Source: Betaproteobacteria bacterium (lineage in GTDB: Bacteria > Pseudomonadota > Gammaproteobacteria > Burkholderiales > SG8-39). Taken from it: DNA of 64,000 nt. Location of the stretch: NCBI GenBank assembly GCA_009693435.1, contig SHXF01000002.1:1-64000 (forward strand). Direction: 5' to 3'. Positions 1 to 9,026 of this stretch are shown in pieces. Numbering within the stretch: the first letter of the stretch is position 1; every line of letters begins with the position of its first letter. The notes under the pieces were generated by a model. That model was not told the origin of the DNA, made no database searches, and saw only the letters and a list, made by a program, of their open reading frames with translations. A program made the position numbers and the translations under genes.

Positions 1-1
1 G

Positions 2-1720
2 CTAAGGCCTGCGTGTCCGGATAAGCGCGCACATGCGGTGCGTCGGGTCGCCTTCAATCCAGCCGTATGCCTTTGTTTCTCCCGAAACGGCGGCTATTCT
101 AGCGGCGAGCTCTGCATAGCTGTGCGTCATGAGCGAATGGTAGGGCAGCGGACGAAAGTGGCGCACCTGGTTGAGCGGATCGTGAAAAATCCCGATGCGG
201 CCACTGGCGCGGGCGGCGAGCACCGGGGACGTGAACGGAATTCCGATCGACACGTCCGCGAGTGAGATCGCAATGTAGGGATCCAGGTCGTGAGGGACGA
301 CCATAGTCTTTCCGGCGCGCGCCAAAGCGGAATCCGGATCGAGAATGCGATGCATGGCCGGCCCGTATTCCCTGTTGGTATCCTGAAGCGCACGTTTGGG
401 CTTGACGATGAGCACAATGTTGCTGATATCGTTCAACAGCCGCTCGCAATCGGCGAAGAAGGCTTCCAGCATTTCGATGGGATAGTTCGTGGGACCATGA
501 CCGACTGCAATCCTGGCTTTCCGGCTTAGCGGGGGCACGTCGAAAAGTGCTACGAACAACTGCGATGGTTCGCATCGGGCGCCGAAGCGCTTCCGGGCCT
601 GAGCGGGTGAGAGCGCGCACCAGCCTGAATCGCCGCACATGATGGGTCCTGTCGTAACGACATTCGGCAACTCACCTACCGCCCGGGCGTGCAGCCATTC
701 CCTCACCTCGTCCGACCACACCCAGACCTCGCTGGCGACCGAAACGCTGCGGGCCACGCCCACATCGCGGAACGACTCATCTGTGCCCGAATACAGAAAC
801 GTATTTGCGCCATACGACCAATTCACGGTTAGTGCCCCCATCGCGTTCAGCGCAGCGACTTCCGGACTCTCCGGCCAGCATGCGCTCACGGAGGTGATGT
901 AGGTTTGCGTGTCCAGCATCCGGGCGACGGACATTGCAGGGAGTGATGCGCAAGCGCTCGATGCTTCGAAAAGTCGGCGAGGCGAACCGGCGCCTAGCAA
1001 CAGTGCATGAAACAGACATTTGCTCAGAGCCAAAAGCGCGGTCATTGTGATGCGTGCAGGCAGAAACCCCAGGCGTTGCAAAGTGATCCAGTTCACTCGA
1101 CAGTGTGAAAGGCGGTCCCGCGTGGTTTCGCCCGGTTCAGCCGGCAGGATGAAAACAATTTCCTCCGGGGACAGGCGTCCCGCGCTGACCAGAAACGAAA
1201 AGTCGAGCCGCTGTTCCTCTCGCGCCATTTCGGCGGTGGCTATTCCCGTCCAGAGGACAGGCACTCGAGGGGGCAGTACTGCACTGCCGCTGCGAAACAA
1301 CGCTAGGGCGCGCCGCCCAATCATTGCAACAAGGCGCATTGCTGACCAAACTTGATCCAGCCACGCAAACAGGATCAATGCCTGGAACAAAGGTGGCGGC
1401 GAGAGCGGGTATCCGAGCCTGCGCGATACGCGGTCAATCGCCGCACCCGCGATGTGACGGGATAGTGCTGTTCGCTCTATAGGCAATTGTTCAAGCAAGC
1501 GAAAGAACAGATGCCTCTCTTCGATTGCGGACGCGACCCATTGGCGCCAATTGTCCGAATAGTCGATTCGTTGGCCCGCAACGTTGGCCTTCGCGTGCAG
1601 GCCATCAGCGCCGGAAAGTGCGGTGACGCGCCACAGTTCATACGCTTGTTCGCCCGCCGCTTGCCAGGCGTCCAGGTCGAATACCAAACCGGGATCGAGC
1701 AATTCAAATCGGGAAGTCAT
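2..1720 (-). CDS. Putative surface-polysaccharide glycosyltransferase-like protein
   Basis: A 572-residue protein whose function I do not firmly recognise. The start is placed at the ATG beginning MTSRFELLD; the frame stays open upstream but that part overlaps the preceding GNAT gene. The C-terminal half (about residues 330-560) has a glycosyltransferase GT-B or CDP-glycerol-transferase flavour: a segment with VWVWSDEVREWL, a VTTGP turn, then IVLIVKPKR and a late DVSIGIPFTSPVLAA segment like donor-binding ends of capsule transferases. It is the last gene of the nonulosonate cluster, where a transferase for the finished CMP-sugar would be expected. Inference: it transfers or handles the cluster's sugar. 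No signal peptide is evident. Confidence 0.5.
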   Translation of the reverse strand: MTSRFELLDPGLVFDLDAWQAAGEQAYELWRVTALSGADGLHAKANVAGQRIDYSDNWRQWVASAIEERHLFFRLLEQLPIERTALSRHIAGAAIDRVSRRLGYPLSPPPLFQALILFAWLDQVWSAMRLVAMIGRRALALFRSGSAVLPPRVPVLWTGIATAEMAREEQRLDFSFLVSAGRLSPEEIVFILPAEPGETTRDRLSHCRVNWITLQRLGFLPARITMTALLALSKCLFHALLLGAGSPRRLFEASSACASLPAMSVARMLDTQTYITSVSACWPESPEVAALNAMGALTVNWSYGANTFLYSGTDESFRDVGVARSVSVASEVWVWSDEVREWLHARAVGELPNVVTTGPIMCGDSGWCALSPAQARKRFGARCEPSQLFVALFDVPPLSRKARIAVGHGPTNYPIEMLEAFFADCERLLNDISNIVLIVKPKRALQDTNREYGPAMHRILDPDSALARAGKTMVVPHDLDPYIAISLADVSIGIPFTSPVLAARASGRIGIFHDPLNQVRHFRPLPYHSLMTHSYAELAARIAAVSGETKAYGWIEGDPTHRMCALIRTRRP

Positions 1721-1833
1721 TGATACAGGGATGCCCTCGCGTCGCCAATAACTTACGCGGCAGAAAAGGCTGAGGAGGAGCGCTAACGGCCAGTTGACCG
1801 GGTGCAATCGCTGCACAAAGAAGTAGCGCAACC

Positions 1834-2433
1834 TCACGGGGGCGTCGACGTTTGCAACTCGGGCGGCTCTTCTTCGAGGCGATGCGTCATGTAAATGGCG
1901 CCGCTGCGCGTATGGCCGAAAAGATCGGATTGGGGGGCTGCTTCCGAGAAGCCGGCGCGAAGATAACTCGACAGGGCCGCAGCATTGTCGGCGTCGATAC
2001 CCAGCCAGAATTCGCGAATTCCGCGCGTGTCGAACAACCACCGCGCGGCTCTCGGATAAATCTCCCGAAAGACGCCTACGCCACGCCAAGCCGGGTTGCC
2101 TATCAGCACGCCTACGATGCTTCGATGCGAAGCATCGTCGATGGGCTCAAACTTGAAGTTTCCGATGTGATATCCCGAATCCTTGACAAATATGCCGAAC
2201 AGTTCGGCATCAGGCGAAGCCCGCTTTTCCGCTATGAATGCCTGCAGGGTCTGCAGGCTTTGTGTATCTCCTGCCGCGACGATAAATCGCCGCACCACCG
2301 GGTCCGAAAACCAGCTCAGGTAGGTCGCGCCGGCGTCTTCTACCTGAAGTGTCCGAAGGATGAAACGTGCTGTTTCTATGCCGCTGCTACCACCTGAATC
2401 GCTGAACAGCGATCGGATTGCTCCTTCGCTCAT
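1834..2433 (-). CDS. GNAT-family N-acetyltransferase (RimJ/RimL-like)
   Basis: A 199-residue GNAT protein. ETARFILRTL starts the acetyltransferase fold near residue 20, SWFSDPVVRRFI follows as in RimJ/RimL-type domains, and the acetyl-CoA pyrophosphate loop region is around GNPAWRGVGVFREI. The C-terminal LGIDADNAAALSSYLRAGF is the typical beta4-beta5 end. Its ATG overlaps the TGA of pseI (ATGA), so the two are translationally coupled. A second acetyltransferase domain exists in this cluster, fused to PseG, so this protein may add a further acyl group to the nonulosonate or to an intermediate. The substrate cannot be read from the sequence. Confidence 0.8.
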   Translation of the reverse strand: MSEGAIRSLFSDSGGSSGIETARFILRTLQVEDAGATYLSWFSDPVVRRFIVAAGDTQSLQTLQAFIAEKRASPDAELFGIFVKDSGYHIGNFKFEPIDDASHRSIVGVLIGNPAWRGVGVFREIYPRAARWLFDTRGIREFWLGIDADNAAALSSYLRAGFSEAAPQSDLFGHTRSGAIYMTHRLEEEPPELQTSTPP

Positions 2434-3488
2434 TCGAGGAGGTCCCAGCTGACCGGTGTGCCCCTGGGCACGTCGCGCCGCACGCGCCGGCCCAGGAGCG
2501 CCTCGTGGTATTTCGGCGGCAGCCCGCGGCCCGGTCTGACGGCGCGCAGGTTCGTCGTGTTGAACACGTCGCCGGCCTTCATTTCCTGTGCAACGTACAG
2601 GGAACGCCGGAATTGCAAAGAGGGAATTTCCGAGTCCGTGGGGCCGTAATGCACCGCGCCCAAAGCGCGCCAGGCCCGCTCGCACTCGAGGGCGAGTGCA
2701 GCCAGCTCGTCAGGTTCCAGTGAGAACATCGCGTCGACGCCTCCATCCGCACGCGATAGCGTCACATGTTTTTCAATCACGGTGGCCCCCAGAGCGACAG
2801 CTGCAACGGCCGCACCGATGCCCAGGGTGTGGTCTGATAATCCGACTTCGCATTGAAACGTTTCCCTGAGATTCGGAATGGTTCCGAGATTCGACTGGGA
2901 CGGGTCCGCGGGATAACTGCTGGTGCACTTCAGCAGCACAATGTCGCGACATCCGGCGCCGCGGGCCGATTGCACGGCTTCATCGATTTCCGCCGCGCTG
3001 GCCATTCCGGTCGAGATAATAAGCGGCTTGCCGGTGGATGCCGCTTTGCGGATCAACGGAAGGTCAATGTTTTCAAAAGATGCGATTTTGTAGCAGGGCA
3101 CGTTGAGTGACTCGAGGAAATCCACGGCTGTAGCATCGAACGGCGTGCTGAACCCTATCATGCCCAATTCGCGGCAATGATCGAAAATGGGCTGATGCCA
3201 CTCCCAGGGCGTGGCCGCATCCCGATACAGGTCATACAGTGTACGGCCGCTCCACGGACTGCCCGGATCCGATATGTGGAAATCGCCCGTGGAGATATCC
3301 AAAGTCATGGTGTCGGCGGTGTAAGTCTGCAGCTTTAGGGCGTGTGCTCCTGCCTTTGCGGCCGACTCGACAATCTGCATAGCGCGGCTCAGCGATCCGT
3401 TGTGGTTTCCCGATATTTCGGCGATAACGAATGGCGGATGGCTGAGGCCTATCTCGCGGGACGCGATCTTGACGGACGTGGCGGTCAT
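2430..3488 (-). CDS. pseI: Pseudaminic acid synthase
   Basis: A 352-residue NeuB-family enzyme that would condense phosphoenolpyruvate with 6-deoxy-AltdiNAc to give pseudaminic acid in the cytoplasm. The TIM barrel begins at FVIAEISGNHNGS and carries the family signatures ALKLQTYTADT, STPFDATAVDFLE, YKIASFEN and VIEKHVTL. The segment ADGGVDAMFSLEP after the EKH motif is the PseI-type version, unlike the DHxxS version of sialic acid synthases. A C-terminal SAF (antifreeze-like) domain covers about residues 290-350. It follows pseG-H by 12 bp and overlaps the GNAT gene downstream. Length matches the family. Confidence 0.92.
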   Translation of the reverse strand: MTATSVKIASREIGLSHPPFVIAEISGNHNGSLSRAMQIVESAAKAGAHALKLQTYTADTMTLDISTGDFHISDPGSPWSGRTLYDLYRDAATPWEWHQPIFDHCRELGMIGFSTPFDATAVDFLESLNVPCYKIASFENIDLPLIRKAASTGKPLIISTGMASAAEIDEAVQSARGAGCRDIVLLKCTSSYPADPSQSNLGTIPNLRETFQCEVGLSDHTLGIGAAVAAVALGATVIEKHVTLSRADGGVDAMFSLEPDELAALALECERAWRALGAVHYGPTDSEIPSLQFRRSLYVAQEMKAGDVFNTTNLRAVRPGRGLPPKYHEALLGRRVRRDVPRGTPVSWDLLE

Positions 3489-3500
3489 CTGGAATCCGAT

Positions 3501-4976
3501 TCAGAGAGACTGGTAATAACGCCCGCCATCGGAGCGGAACCCCGAGGCTTCGAAAGCGAGTGCCGAACGCAGATTTTCCTTCAATATCTCGGCACTGACG
3601 CGCCTGATCTCCGGACGCGCGCCGGATAACCAAGCGCGTCCCTTGCGCAGCAGCGCCTTGCCCAAGCCGCGTCCCTGCCGACCCGGGACCAGATAAATGG
3701 ACACTACCGCCTCGTGTCCGCGTACATCGTAGCGAATTACGCCGACGGGGTTTCCGTTTAGTTCGCCGATCAGGAATTCGCAGGACGGGTCGGCGAGCTT
3801 GCGCGCGAACCACATGAGATGCGCTTCCGGCGCGATTTCGCCGGTATCGCTGGAGAACCTGCGTATTTCCGGATGATTTCGCCAGTTGAGAATGTCGATG
3901 CAGTCTTCATGCCGCGCGCGGCGGAGGGTCATATCGGCGGCCAGCATGCTGTTTGTCACGCGCTGGGCGCCGTGGCCGTCAACAAGCGCGGCCGATGCAA
4001 ACGACAAGGCGCGCATGCGCGCAGGGTTGGCCAGCAGTTCAAGGACCGTCTCGGTAATGGCTCGAACCGATACTTCCGCCGATTTTCCGAGCAACAGCAC
4101 GCATCCGGCTTCATGCAGGTCACGGCTTCCGGGGATTTGATTGTCCGCGATCGCGATAATGATGGAAGGAAGTCCAACGCAGCATCGTTCCCAGGTGGTG
4201 CTGCCGCCCGCGCCGATGGCCAGATCAGCGTCCGACATCATGGCAGCCATGCTATTGCTGCCCACTTGGCAAACCGCGCCTGCCAGTCGCGCGCAGGCAT
4301 CCAGGATTTCCGCAGCGTGAGGATTCGAGCGGCCAATGACTACGTTGACCAGCAAACCCTGTCGGGGAAGGGCGGCGAGGGCGTCGATGACCTTGAGGGT
4401 TTCGCCGCCGGCATCGCTGCCGCCGAAAAAGACAAATATGCGGCGCACCGTGCCGTCTCGCTGCTGCGCGGCTGCGCGCGTGGCGGCAAACTCGGGACGA
4501 AGCAGCGCATAGCGGGGTCCAAGCAGCAACTCGCATGAGGGGTTCAGCAGGCCGTCGTAGCGCGCGCGGGGATGAAGTGAAAAATTCTGGTCCAGCAGTA
4601 CATCGCATTCGTGGGGCCGATCGGCCAGATCGTCGATTACGAGGATATGCCTGCAGTGCGCGCTTGCACGCCGTTCCCACGCAGCATCGATGCCGTAGTG
4701 GTCGATGACCAACCAGTCGATCTGCGCGCCGGTGGCGGGTCCCCGTATCTCGCTAAAATCTGGTTCGCCTGAGGATCTCGCGAACCCCCTGGCCGGCAGC
4801 CTGATCACCCGGAACCCGAGCGAATCGGTAAATTCACAGAGGTGACCCGGCAATTCCCTGCTGACAAAGCTTACATCGGCGCCCGCATCGCGAAGTACCT
4901 GCCCGAGTGCGAGGCAGCGCATGACGTGTCCGCTGCCGATTGCGGTTGACGCATCGCTGCGGATCAGAACCTGCAT
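3501..4976 (-). CDS. pseG: PseG-PseH fusion: UDP-sugar hydrolase with C-terminal N-acetyltransferase
   Basis: A 491-residue bifunctional protein. Residues 1-345 are PseG (UDP-2,4-diacetamido-2,4,6-trideoxy-beta-L-altropyranose hydrolase): LIRSDASTAIGSGHVMRC contains the catalytic His at position 17, the same position as in Campylobacter PseG, and the GT-B C-lobe has FVFFGGSDAGGETL and AIGAGGSTTWERC. From about residue 348 (MTLRRARHEDCIDIL) a complete GNAT domain follows, with WRNHPEIR and the acetyl-CoA loop GRQGRGLGKALL, as in PseH, which acetylates the 4-amino group just before PseG acts. There is no stop or frameshift between the halves, so consecutive pathway steps sit on one chain. Confidence 0.9.
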   Translation of the reverse strand: MQVLIRSDASTAIGSGHVMRCLALGQVLRDAGADVSFVSRELPGHLCEFTDSLGFRVIRLPARGFARSSGEPDFSEIRGPATGAQIDWLVIDHYGIDAAWERRASAHCRHILVIDDLADRPHECDVLLDQNFSLHPRARYDGLLNPSCELLLGPRYALLRPEFAATRAAAQQRDGTVRRIFVFFGGSDAGGETLKVIDALAALPRQGLLVNVVIGRSNPHAAEILDACARLAGAVCQVGSNSMAAMMSDADLAIGAGGSTTWERCCVGLPSIIIAIADNQIPGSRDLHEAGCVLLLGKSAEVSVRAITETVLELLANPARMRALSFASAALVDGHGAQRVTNSMLAADMTLRRARHEDCIDILNWRNHPEIRRFSSDTGEIAPEAHLMWFARKLADPSCEFLIGELNGNPVGVIRYDVRGHEAVVSIYLVPGRQGRGLGKALLRKGRAWLSGARPEIRRVSAEILKENLRSALAFEASGFRSDGGRYYQSL

Positions 4977-4987
4977 CGCGCGGTGCG

Positions 4988-6322
4988 TCAGATCCGTTTC
5001 CGGAACACTGGCTTGGCCGGAGGGCCGACCAGCAGGCCGTCACAGGTTCCGGCATCGACAGCCTTTTTATACACCTCGCAGGCGCGATCGAACGCCGCGC
5101 TTATCTGTTCGAGTTCAGCCGCTTGATGGGACCACGTCGGATAAAGCAGTCCCTGAAAAAGAACGCCGGACGCAATCATCTCCTGCATGAACAGCGTTCT
5201 GTAGGCGTCGTCGGGACTGCCGGAGGCGCCGGCGCATGTCAACACCGCAAGGCAGGGCGGGCCAGCAAGACCCAGATGGCCACCGAGGCTGTGTCGGTCA
5301 ATCTGTGCTCGGAGTGTTTGAATGAGCTGACGGCCCCGTTCCCAGTTCGACTCAATCATTTCATGGCGCTCGAACGCATCTATGGTCGCCAGCATCGCCG
5401 CCAGACCGGTCGACTCCGCGCCATGCGTGGTCGAAATCAGGAACAGTTTGTTGTCACCCTCACGCCGGATTCCACCGAGTTCCATGATATCGGCACGGCC
5501 CGTAAGCGCGCAGCATGAAAAGCCGTTTGCTATGCCCTTTCCCCAGGTGGACAGGTCCGCGGTTACGCCGAAATGGTGCTGCGCGCCGCGCATGCCCCAT
5601 TTGAATCCGGATATCATTTCATCGAGTACGAATACCACGCCGTGCTTGCGGCACAGTTCGCCTACCTGCTGCAGAAAGGCGTTGCGCGGTTCGTCGAACT
5701 TGACCGGTTCCATGATCAGGCAGGCGATATCGTGATCGGCGTCCCGGAACAGCGCCTCGACGGAGGCCATGTCGTTGTAGCTGAACATTGCGGACAATTG
5801 CCGTGTTTCGGAAGGGATACCGCGGTCTACAGGGGTGGTGGCGATGAACCAGTCGTCATAACTGAAGAAATTATGCTCCCTGCAGAGAGCGACCCTGCTG
5901 CGGCCGGTGTAGGCGCGGGCAAGCTTTACGGCGGCGGTCGTAACGGTCGACCCGTTCTTCGCGAACTTGACCATGTCGCCTGCCTGGACAGTCGCCAGAA
6001 ATCGCTCGGCAGCCGTCAGTTCGAGGGCCGCCGGCCGCTGGAAGTTGACTCCTCGCGACGCCGCCTCGCAAACTGCCTGCACCACCGGCTCGTATCCATG
6101 ACCGATGGAAACCGAGGTAAGGCCCATGCTGCAGTCGATGTAACTGTTTCCGTCCAGATCCCACACCCACGCGCCTTTGCCGTGGCTGATTGCCGCGGGG
6201 GCATTCAGCGGAAATTGGTCATCGCCCTTCGAATAGGTATGGGCGCCGCCGGGAATGACATTGTGGATACGGCGGGAGAATTCGCGCGACTGCGCGAAAT
6301 TTTCAATCTTCGGCAATGCCAT
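4988..6322 (-). CDS. Glutamate-1-semialdehyde 2,1-aminomutase-like class III aminotransferase
   Basis: A 444-residue PLP enzyme of aminotransferase class III, closest in flavour to GSA aminomutases: VIPGGAHTYSKGDD at the N-terminus, FAKNGSTVTTAAVKLARA for cofactor-phosphate binding, VLDEMISGFKWG with Asp234, and STWGKGIANGF with the Schiff-base Lys262. It overlaps the preceding cytidylyltransferase gene by 20 bp, so expression is coupled to the sugar cluster. True HemL normally stands alone in tetrapyrrole biosynthesis. Here, inside a nonulosonate cluster, it probably moves or installs an amino group on a sugar or on a small acyl substituent. The substrate is unknown. Confidence 0.82.
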   Translation of the reverse strand: MALPKIENFAQSREFSRRIHNVIPGGAHTYSKGDDQFPLNAPAAISHGKGAWVWDLDGNSYIDCSMGLTSVSIGHGYEPVVQAVCEAASRGVNFQRPAALELTAAERFLATVQAGDMVKFAKNGSTVTTAAVKLARAYTGRSRVALCREHNFFSYDDWFIATTPVDRGIPSETRQLSAMFSYNDMASVEALFRDADHDIACLIMEPVKFDEPRNAFLQQVGELCRKHGVVFVLDEMISGFKWGMRGAQHHFGVTADLSTWGKGIANGFSCCALTGRADIMELGGIRREGDNKLFLISTTHGAESTGLAAMLATIDAFERHEMIESNWERGRQLIQTLRAQIDRHSLGGHLGLAGPPCLAVLTCAGASGSPDDAYRTLFMQEMIASGVLFQGLLYPTWSHQAAELEQISAAFDRACEVYKKAVDAGTCDGLLVGPPAKPVFRKRI

Positions 6323-7085
6323 CGAACGTCACCTGATTGGAAACCATGGACCAAAGCGGCTGAGCCACCACGTACGGGGCGACCAGCGCCCTGAGATCCG
6401 CTCTCGAATCGAGAAATGCAACGATGTCCTGCAATGGAACAAGCGGCATCTTGGGCGCGCAGCCGCGTGCTATTTCGCGCGCCAGCACCAGGTCTTCCGG
6501 GTAATCGACAGTAACCCTGAGGTCCATGCGAGTTTGTCCAGTTGTCGGGACGAAGACGCTCGCCTTGAACTCATCCGGATGGGTGCGCGGGTAGTTGGAG
6601 CAGAATTCGGAGCGGTCGCGAGCCGCACCCCTGCGGTGCGCGTTTTCAAGCGCTTCAAGAGAATAAATCTCGAAATGCAGGCCCTCTGGTAGCCGGTCGC
6701 ATACCGTAATGTCGTTCTCATGGGCGACGTGATGCTGCCACAGTCGCGGGATCATTTCGTAGGCGCACCACGGACATTCCGTGGTCACGCGAAAGACGTC
6801 GGTTGCCGCACCTGCTCGTCCGCATTGCACAAGGCGCCATAGTACGTCTTCGGGATCGCCGAATATGTAGGACACATCATGCGCGTGCGCGACATCGACG
6901 AATGGCAGGTTCGCATTCCCTTCCGATATGCCAAGCACGATCTCGTCTATTTCAGGAACGCGCTTCAGTGCGTTTATGATCTGGTCCAGGATGGTGTCCG
7001 TGTCGTTGATCTTTTGCAGCGGTTTGCCGTAAAGCCTCGATCCGGTATTCCGGCAGGCCAGCGCGGCAACCAGCCTGCGCGTCAC
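6303..7085 (-). CDS. SpsF-like cytidylyltransferase
   Basis: A 260-residue nucleotidyltransferase of the acylneuraminate cytidylyltransferase/SpsF family. The start is GTG, overlapping the TGA of the NeuB-like gene (GTGA). The N-terminal ALACRNTGSRLYGKPLQ is the altered P-loop-like CTP-binding motif of SpsF proteins. GISEGNANLPF, GDPEDVLWRLV and FRVTTECPW follow in family order, and DLRVTVDYPEDLVLAREI is the late conserved block. In spore-coat and flagellin-glycan clusters SpsF pairs with a NeuB-like SpsE. It may make the CMP-activated nonulosonate here, since no classical PseF is present in the window. Confidence 0.78.
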   Translation of the reverse strand: MTRRLVAALACRNTGSRLYGKPLQKINDTDTILDQIINALKRVPEIDEIVLGISEGNANLPFVDVAHAHDVSYIFGDPEDVLWRLVQCGRAGAATDVFRVTTECPWCAYEMIPRLWQHHVAHENDITVCDRLPEGLHFEIYSLEALENAHRRGAARDRSEFCSNYPRTHPDEFKASVFVPTTGQTRMDLRVTVDYPEDLVLAREIARGCAPKMPLVPLQDIVAFLDSRADLRALVAPYVVAQPLWSMVSNQVTFDGIAED

Positions 7086-8134
7086 GGTGCCACCCCGAGC
7101 GCATTCGGGGTGATGGCTTCATCGCGCTTGATAGCGTGGTTGAGCGTACGCCCGATTACATCATCGGCCTCTTCCAGATAGACGCGGCTCGCAGTCCGCT
7201 TAAGCGCGATATCGCCTGCCGAAATCCGCGTTCCGGCCTCGATATCCCGGGCCGCAACGACATGTTTGCGGGTCTTGCCCCGGTAGGCGCGTTCCGTTTC
7301 ATGCATGCCGAAATCGGCGGCCGGGGCGCTGGCTTGCACGTCCTTCGCGATAGATGATCCGTCGCGTGGAACCATGCCCAGCGCGGCAGCGCAAGCGCGC
7401 ATGTGTCGCGTGAATTCGGCAAACTCGTCGGGGTTAAGGGCCGATTCGTGGTCTTCCAGCTTCATCACCTTCGCCAGCGTGATGTGCTTTTCAAGCACGG
7501 TCGCACCGGCACCCAGGGCGGCTGCGCAAAGCAGCATCGATTGGTGGCCATCGGGATCGGCGTGGTCGGCGAAACCGAGCAGCACGTCCGATCGATGACA
7601 AAAACGGGACGCCAGCTGCCGCAGGCGAAATATCTGATTGGCGCCGGTCAATGTCGGGTAACCCTGAAAGCCATGAAGCAAGACCAATTGTTTCTTGGCG
7701 AGCATAAACACGGCACGGTCGATTTCCGGGATGAAACATCCACCCACGGACAGCAACACCCGGCTGATGCTGCTGGCAGCCACAGCCGCCAGCAACCCCG
7801 GGTTGGACATGTCGGTGCTGTGAATTTTTATGGCGGCCGCATTCAGTTTCTCGGCCAATCCGAGGCTCCGCGGCCCAAACACATCGAGATGGAACTGCAC
7901 GCCGCGCGACGAAGCGAGTTGGGCGATGCCTTGCCACGAAAGATCGGGCATTTCCAGTTTTCGAAATAAAGCGAAGTGTTCGTAGTCCGGGGTAGCCAGT
8001 TCGTCGGCATACACCAGTTGCATTTTCACCGCATCAACCCCGGCGGCAGAGGCGGCCCTCACCAGCACAGCCGCCTGGTCGGCGCTGCCTTCGTAGCCTT
8101 GGGCAACTTCGGCAATGATGAATGGATCAGGCAT
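7082..8134 (-). CDS. Second NeuB-family nonulosonic acid synthase (divergent)
   Basis: A 350-residue paralogue of pseI in the same cluster. It keeps the barrel start FIIAEVAQGYEGS, VKMQLVYADEL, IKIHSTDMSNPGLL and VLEKHITL, and a SAF domain (about residues 290-345: KHVVAARDIEAGTRI). After the EKH motif it has DHESALNPDEF, closer to sialic/legionaminic-type synthases than to PseI. The usual STPFD block is replaced by HLDVFGPRS, marking it as divergent. It overlaps its neighbours on both sides by 4 and 8 bp. Inference: it condenses PEP with a different sugar or aldehyde than PseI does. The exact substrate is not deducible. Confidence 0.8.
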   Translation of the reverse strand: MPDPFIIAEVAQGYEGSADQAAVLVRAASAAGVDAVKMQLVYADELATPDYEHFALFRKLEMPDLSWQGIAQLASSRGVQFHLDVFGPRSLGLAEKLNAAAIKIHSTDMSNPGLLAAVAASSISRVLLSVGGCFIPEIDRAVFMLAKKQLVLLHGFQGYPTLTGANQIFRLRQLASRFCHRSDVLLGFADHADPDGHQSMLLCAAALGAGATVLEKHITLAKVMKLEDHESALNPDEFAEFTRHMRACAAALGMVPRDGSSIAKDVQASAPAADFGMHETERAYRGKTRKHVVAARDIEAGTRISAGDIALKRTASRVYLEEADDVIGRTLNHAIKRDEAITPNALGVAP

Positions 8135-9026
8135 TTGATACGCTTGTCGGCATGGGCCAGAGCGATGGATTCAACAGGGTTTCGTCGGTACTGGAAAATT
8201 CCGCGAAATCGACTCCTGGAATTTCAACTGCCGAAGCGGCAATGATCTCACGCAGCTCTGCCTCAGTGGTAACACCCGTAAGAACAGTGTCGATCTGGGC
8301 AATCTGACGGGCAAACGCCAAGGCAAGTGCAGCGGCGGATATTCCGGCGCGGTCGGCGCAATGCCTGATTTGCTCGAAACGAGGATGGTGGCGCGCAAAC
8401 TGCGGTGGCAGCCGGCGCAGGTCCATCAGCAGCAAACCCTGCAAGAACACCGAACGCGCATGAATCTCGATACCTTGCGCCTGCAAGGCAGCAAGTGTGC
8501 CATCGGCGATCAGTCGCTGGTCGAGCAGGTTCACCGGGACTTGTGCAATATCAATTTGCATCCTGCCGTTGACACTTCGAATATCGGTGGGCGCGTAAAA
8601 AGACGCGCCAATCCGCCCCGTCAACCCCTCATTCCGCAGTCCCAGCAAGGCTTCGGCCAGTAACTCACCACCTGGTTTGAACAGGTCGGCCACTTGATGC
8701 AGCAGCAATCCATGCACCGAGCTTTGCCGCATGTTCTCCAGGGAACGCTTGAATGTATCCTTTACCCACTCCGCGTCTTTTCTTTCGATGACGCAGCCCG
8801 TAAGCGCAGGCACTTTGGTGACGATGCGAAACGGATGCCGGTCCCAAAGCAGTTCACCGAGCGTAGCCTCGCATTCACCATACGCAGGGGCGGTGTCCAG
8901 AACATCGAATCCACTGTCGGCGGCCAGCCGGAGAATGCGCTCGACCTCGGCTTTCGGAACCCGTCCGCGCGCGTTGGAAATTCCGTAGTCAAAGCCGAAC
9001 TGGGCGGTTCCGAGACCGAAATTCAT
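8127..9026 (-). CDS. Aldo/keto reductase
   Basis: A 299-residue NADPH-dependent aldo/keto reductase. The barrel starts with GLGTAQFGFDYGI, the catalytic Asp/Tyr segment is VLDTAPAYGECEATLGELL, and KVPAL supplies the conserved lysine strand. HGLLLHQVADLF matches the catalytic-His strand. The start is the ATG that overlaps the pseC stop (ATGA); the frame extends further upstream but that would lie inside pseC. Within a nonulosonate cluster it probably reduces a keto- or aldehyde-sugar intermediate, alongside the NeuB-like, SpsF-like and aminomutase-like genes downstream. Its substrate is unknown. Confidence 0.83.
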   Translation of the reverse strand: MNFGLGTAQFGFDYGISNARGRVPKAEVERILRLAADSGFDVLDTAPAYGECEATLGELLWDRHPFRIVTKVPALTGCVIERKDAEWVKDTFKRSLENMRQSSVHGLLLHQVADLFKPGGELLAEALLGLRNEGLTGRIGASFYAPTDIRSVNGRMQIDIAQVPVNLLDQRLIADGTLAALQAQGIEIHARSVFLQGLLLMDLRRLPPQFARHHPRFEQIRHCADRAGISAAALALAFARQIAQIDTVLTGVTTEAELREIIAASAVEIPGVDFAEFSSTDETLLNPSLWPMPTSVSNA

